64,000 bases of DNA, from contig JAQMRL010000002.1 of assembly GCA_035578175.1 (NCBI GenBank), positions 135,534,171 through 135,598,170 of the forward strand, in the 5' to 3' direction. The notes under the pieces were generated by a model, which worked only from the letters and a program-made list of their open reading frames with translations, made no database searches and had not been told where the DNA came from. Origin of the DNA: Catonia carolina. Its lineage: Eukaryota; Arthropoda; Insecta; Hemiptera; Achilidae. The translations under genes and the position numbers were made by a program. Below, one piece after another: positions 60,055 to 64,000 of the stretch; positions within the stretch are counted from its first letter, which is position 1; every line of letters starts with the position of its first letter.

Positions 60055-63000
60055 GTAATATCTCAGCTATTGGTACAAAAGTATTGTTGTTGTTGTTTAG
60101 GTTATCAGCCAAAAGGCTGGTTTGAATCTCTAGATGCTTTACTAAGTAAAACAAGGACTGAGGTGGTACCAGTGAACTTAGTAGAAAATTATGCTTATCA
60201 GCATCCCAGACCCTCTGAAAAGCATCCACCTTTCACCCTGCAAATGACACCTTCACTTCATTCACCACAGAGTCTGGCTGTATAATGAAATTCATTACTC
60301 TCAGAGGAGATAACTCTGATTAGTGTCTTTTACACCTCTACCTTCTATTCTACCTCTTCTGTTGTAAAATGTTTCAGTCATATAATTGGCTGACCATGTG
60401 ATGAGAAACAGAACTATTTTTGTAGCCCTGGAACTAGCATATCATGTGCAAATAATTTAACACTCCACCTGCCTGTCATAGGCTACTAAAATAGTAAAAT
60501 TTATATTTAAGTTTATTAGTTGGATCAGTGGTAATATTTTTCGTATAGAGCCATTTTAGACAATGTAAAGTAACTTAAGACATTTATGGAAGCTATTTTT
60601 GAAGTCCGTATTCTCAGCATTTTTTTACCGTAGGCCTTTCTCCTTATTTTTGTCCATACAGTGTTCTGCCATTGTTCTTTATGGAAACCCTTGAAATCTG
60701 TAATTAGGTGTCTAAATTTGGTCCAGTTTATTAGTATAATGGGTGTCCGATGAAGAGGTTGCTATTTTTGAATTAATATTCCAGAAGTATCGCACAGACT
60801 GGAAACTTTAAAGTTATAATAAATAGATATGTAAAATAGTACCCTCAAGTTTCATTTGCTTATGATTAATCAAAACAAAATGGCGGAAAGTAATTTTATT
60901 TGCATAACCATTTCAAATTGGTGATTTGTTAGAATGTTACTTAAGTAATAAAATGAAAGAAATATGAAAGTGATAAATTTTATTAATGTACACAATTTGT
61001 TTCATTAACCTTTATTCGAACTGATGTCCATCTATGCACTGATAGCAACAAAACAAAAATGAGTCATAAGCGTTTTTGAAAAATTGCCAAGGTATCAACA
61101 GTATCATTTTTGATATTATTTTCGTATTCTACCATTTAGTTTTGATTAATCATAAGCAAATGAAACTCGAGTGTACTTTTTTACGTATCTATTTATTATA
61201 ACTGTAAAGTTTCTGTAGATTGTGTGATATGTCCAGCATATTAATTCAAAAATAGCAACCTCTTCGTGGGACACCTGGTATATTTTCTTAGTTTATTCAA
61301 TTTTCCTATATCCTTTCTGACTTCTATAAATTTAATAAAATTTTCAAGGTGATTTCATCTTAGGGAACAGGTAGAAGATAATAACATGAGATGAAACATG
61401 GTTTTTTACTTCTGATCCAGAAACAAAGCGCCAATCCATGCACTGGAAGAGCCGAACATCACCGAGAGCCCAAAAAGCTCGAATGAGCAAGTCAAAATTT
61501 AAAGAAATTATGATAGTTTTTTTTTATCTCCATGGGATTATGTACCTTCACTGGGTTCCTGAAGGTCAAACAATTAATCAATATTGCTACCTTTAGGTAC
61601 TTTCTAAACTACGCCAAAGAGTAAGGAAAAAACGTTCTGAAATGTGGAAGGACAAATCATGGGTTCTCCACCAAGACAATTTGCCAATTCTGTCAAGAGG
61701 TTCCTAGCCAAGTACAGCATCTCAGTGTTAGAACATCCACCTTATTCACCAGATCTTGCACCATGTGGCTTTTACCTGTTCCCTAAGGTGAAATCTGCAT
61801 TAAAAGGGACAAGATTTGAGTCTGTGAAAGCTGTAAAAGAGAAAGAAGCACATGTCCTGAAGGAGCTGACAGAAGATGATTTCCAGCACTGTTTCCAACA
61901 ATGGAAATTCGCATGGAGCGTTGCAGGGATAGAGAAGGAGTGTATATTGAAGGTGACAATAAGTGATGATGTATAAAATAAAAAACAAATTTTTTACGTC
62001 AATCTCATTATTTAATAGCCACACCTCGTGTATCACATACATCTAAGCTTTTCAATTCTTAGATATGTAACTGATGAATACACCCATTCACAGAATCCTG
62101 TCAAACCAAAATTTTTAAACTGTTGAGGTTTTTCTTTGCAGATACAACATATTGTTTTTTTTCTCTTTGGAAAGACTAGAAGCAGAATATTATTGTCTGA
62201 ATACAAGAGAGGCCTTGCTTATAATATTGAATTTAACATAATAAATTGTTTAGCCAAATACTGTTTAGGGACTCAAACAAATCAGTAATTATTGCTTGAG
62301 TCTTAGCTCCGTGTAGTTGGAAGGAATGCAGTGCGTTGTTATAGTAGTGGAAGAATGAATGAGTTAGTAGTGTTTCACAGCTGATTTATTTGTAGTGGTA
62401 GCGCGTACTGACTAGACTGAAAAAATATTCTTATCATCCGGTGCAACAATTTAACAAATACCTACCGGGTTATTAACTTGGTCGGATTCATAATATTTTA
62501 CTTACCAATTCATATCAAAATATGTACCTAAATAAATAAATGTAATAAATACAGACATATATGTTAATTACGGTAAGTTTGAAAATGAATGTTTTGTATC
62601 AGAGTAATACAACAATCGTTCTCCCAGCATGCGCCACTCATTCATTATACCTCACCCGTACCCTTCACCCCGCAACTACACGGAGCTTGGACCCGCACAA
62701 TAGTTATGACTAGCATAGTTGACCCGTGCGAATAAATTTTCACAATGTTTTTTGGGTTTGAAACCCTTATCATTAAATAAATGATTTAAGTTAACAACAA
62801 ACTTTACAGTTCTAAGAGGAACGGTGAGTAACGACTAAAGTACAGTTGTACGATAGTTTCGTCCTGAAAATAACAGGTTTATTCCATAAGCATATGCTGT
62901 ATTCTTATGGAATATGGGTAAGGAGGGGGTAAATGTGGGTGAACCACATTACATTACGCTGTATGACCGCTATGTTACAAATGAAATTTACTCTTTTTAA

Positions 63001-63452
63001 TTTCGTAAATGAAGCTCATATTAGCATAAATTTCATGTTTAAAACTTTTGGGGAAATCAGGAAAGAATACTTTTTAAAACCCCGAAAAATTGTAAAAATC
63101 CGTTTGGTAGAAAATGTAGTTAGGAGTTAATAAAATTCCCATTTAAAATACATTGAAAGTGATTTTGGGTTTTAAATATATAGATAAGTTATGATATTTT
63201 ATTGTACTTTTTTTTTGTTTTTGTTCATAGGAATTCCTACTTGGTGATAAATCACAAAATATTGTACCTGTCGCCATATCTTTGATCGCCAGTATGATGT
63301 CCTCTATCACATTGCTTGGTGTATCAGCCGAAATATATATGTACAGCACACAATTTGTTGTTATCAATTTAGGATATATTATAGTTACGCCAATTATTGC
63401 CTATTTTTATTTACCTGTGTATTTTAGACTTCAAGCTACTTCTGTTTTTGAG
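59926..63452 (+). CDS. SLC5-family sodium:solute symporter, gene 2 (first two coding exons)
   Basis: Exons 59926-60054 (43 codons, MDELKGTKQFDIYDLL… ending GGKQKTTQ, donor CAG|GTAATA) and 63231-63452 (74 codons, EFLLGDKSQN… ending LQATSVFE, acceptor TTCATAG, donor GAG|GTAATT), both in phase 0. The protein is the start of a second sodium-coupled SLC5 carrier of the multivitamin/monocarboxylate branch. The first helix is LLVVLTCLIISASIGLYY. Core helix 1 has SLIASMMSSITLLGVSAE, and the next helix FVVINLGYIIVTPIIAYFY. Gene 1 has identical exon lengths for exon 2 and the same intron positions, with 48/74 identical residues. The rest lies right of the window. The 3.2 kb intron holds a family D copy, a foldback element and a mariner. 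Confidence 0.92.
60087..60485 (-). mobile_element. Repeat family D in intron 1 of gene 2
   Basis: Full-length reverse copy with a (CAA)4 tail (GTTGTTGTTGTTTAGG on the plus strand), starting about 25 bases inside the intron. A short duplication, CTACCTTCTATTCTACCTC, lies near 60340. Confidence 0.83.
60738..61275. repeat. Foldback element, arms about 150 bases
   Basis: Left arm 60738-60890 and right arm 61125-61275 are reverse complements (GGTGTCCGATGAAGAGGTTG against CAACCTCTTCGTGGGACACC; CATTTGCTTATGATTAATCA against TGATTAATCATAAGCAAATG), with TA nearby on both sides. Non-autonomous DNA element; no ORF. Confidence 0.82.
61349..62028 (+). mobile_element. Mariner derivative sharing the inverted junction of 23625-24614
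   Basis: Begins with 27 bases of transposase sequence in inverted orientation (GATTTCATCTTAGGGAACAG...) and switches at about 61375 to plus-strand transposase: DETWFFTSDPETKRQSMHWK, TSPRAQKARMSKSKFK, YLHWVPEGQTINQ, KDKSWVLHQDN. A deletion follows at NAPAH, then FLAKYSISVLEHPPYSPDLA and FYLFPKVKSALKGTRFES. The right inverted repeat ends CCACACCTCG at 62028. Stops and deletions make it non-coding. The left arm beyond the junction is lost. Confidence 0.85.
62029..63230. other. Intron 1 of gene 2, nothing recognised
   Basis: AT-rich with a slightly GC-richer patch at 62280-62350 and 62630-62710. No coding exon with both splice signals was found. Confidence 0.45.
63231..63452 (+). CDS. SLC5 gene 2, coding exon 2
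   Basis: 222 bases, exactly the length of gene 1 exon 2. The conserved SSITLLGV.AE.Y...TQFV.I.LGY core is kept, while GDKSQNIV and IYMYS differ from gene 1, as expected for an older duplicate under protein-level constraint. Confidence 0.93.
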
Positions 63453-63529
63453 GTAATTTTTCATTTGTTTTTACAATTTTGTGTTTTAATTGCCTTGTTT
63501 GATTGTATGTGTACTGGTAACTCAATATA

Positions 63530-63710
63530 CCGTATTATTCCGAAAACAAGCCGCACCCGAATTTAAGCCGCATCGGAAAAATTACGATCAAAACTAGGAA
63601 ATAAATTTCAAGTACAGTACTTGTATGTTTTTGAAAGTATTTTATTTTTTAAGAAGAAAATACCGTACAAACAAATAAATACGCTTACTACTTAATTACC
63701 ATTTAGAAGT
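63530..63710. repeat. Possible DNA-transposon end with CCGCA motifs
   Basis: CCGTATTATTCCGAAAACAA, GCCGCACCCGAATTTAAGCC and GCATCGG are GC-richer than the intron and resemble the ends of a dispersed insect DNA element. Only one end is visible. Confidence 0.35.
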
Positions 63711-63807
63711 TTTTTTTTATTTTTTCTTCAATGCCGAACACAAGGATTCATCTACATTATATGTGTTTTCTTCCGGCTTCTTTGGTGGATGTTTTTTCTG
63801 CGTTTTT

Positions 63808-63884
63808 ACCGAAAAAGTAGCCCAGGACTTGCGATACCAATTTTGAATTATTGGTATCGCAAGTCCTGAGCTACTTTTTGGGTA
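63808..63884. repeat. Long hairpin, arms about 34 bases
   Basis: TACCGAAAAAGTAGCCCAGG…TTGCGATACCAAT is followed after 8 bases by ATTGGTATCGCAAGTCCTGA…GCTACTTTTTGGGTA; only about 3 mismatched positions. It would form a stable stem-loop in DNA or RNA. Confidence 0.85.
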
Positions 63885-63978
63885 ATTGTATACACAAAGT
63901 ACCCTTAACCTATTTAACATCACTCATGGCGATGTATAAAATACAACAAAAAAAAGATCTAAACTACGTAAGGAGTGC

Positions 63979-64000
63979 GTCTCTCTCTCTCTCTCTCTCG
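63979..64000. repeat. (CT)n simple repeat at window edge
   Basis: A TCTCTC tract of at least 20 bases running into the end of the window. Confidence 0.8.

Noticed and set aside
59926..60285. 119-residue frame continuing exon 1 of gene 2
   Set aside because: A good donor (CAG|GTAATA) follows codon 43, and everything after it is intron plus family D. Gene 1 splices at the equivalent place.
1..64000. Search for CRISPR arrays, bacterial operons, phage or integrated viral genes
   Set aside because: No regularly spaced repeats with unique spacers and no capsid, polymerase or integrase genes of viral type were seen. Reverse transcriptases here are all LINE-type, without LTRs, gag, protease or integrase.

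Overview
The window is AT-rich, intron-bearing animal DNA, most likely from an insect. The evidence is spliced exons with GT/AG borders, mariner and Tigger/pogo DNA transposons, several non-LTR retrotransposon (LINE) lineages, tRNA-headed SINEs and many foldback elements. A large, repeat-rich insect genome (perhaps hemipteran) fits, but the order is inference. No bacterial genes, operons, CRISPR arrays or rRNA were seen.  Host genes: two partial, divergently transcribed paralogs of the SLC5 sodium:solute symporter family (the sodium-dependent multivitamin / sodium-coupled monocarboxylate transporter branch). Gene 1 is on the minus strand: ATG at 22427, six exons running left to 379, then off the window. 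It encodes the first 374 residues of a protein whose family is usually about 580-620. Gene 2 is on the plus strand: ATG at 59926, exons 59926-60054 and 63231-63452, then off the right edge. The two share the intron position and phase after coding exons 1 and 2, and 48 of 74 residues in exon 2. They look like an old tandem duplication with start codons 37.5 kb apart. Both probably have an upstream non-coding exon, because a good splice acceptor lies 18-27 bases before each ATG.  Everything else is mobile or repeated DNA. By region: 0.4-22 kb is gene 1 with large introns holding a nearly intact mariner (1657-2978), a deleted mariner (8977-9867), a foldback element (10630-11352), paired copies of an element with an internal GT microsatellite (13614-15476), a 2.4 kb LINE (16285-18710) and a CACTG-ended DNA transposon carrying a repeated ORF of unknown function (19039-20227). 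22-31 kb holds an inverted-end mariner (23625-24614), a 107-base-arm palindrome (25058-25332) and a LINE with poly(A) tail (28696-30042). 31-43 kb holds a Tigger element (35232-36772) and three decayed LINE fragments. 43-58 kb is a mosaic of six SINE-like and non-autonomous families, with nesting, a 166-base inverted repeat and triplicated 185-base units. 58-64 kb is gene 2 with a foldback element, another inverted-end-type mariner and a long hairpin.  Best candidates for something new: the CACTG/TTA element that ties a widely repeated arthropod ORF to defined transposon ends (19039-20227); the mariner derivative with two 3' ends and a rearrangement junction shared by two copies; a 390-base retroposed family without a visible tRNA head, four copies of which have 11-14 base target-site duplications; and a family that carries a GT microsatellite at the same internal position in every copy.
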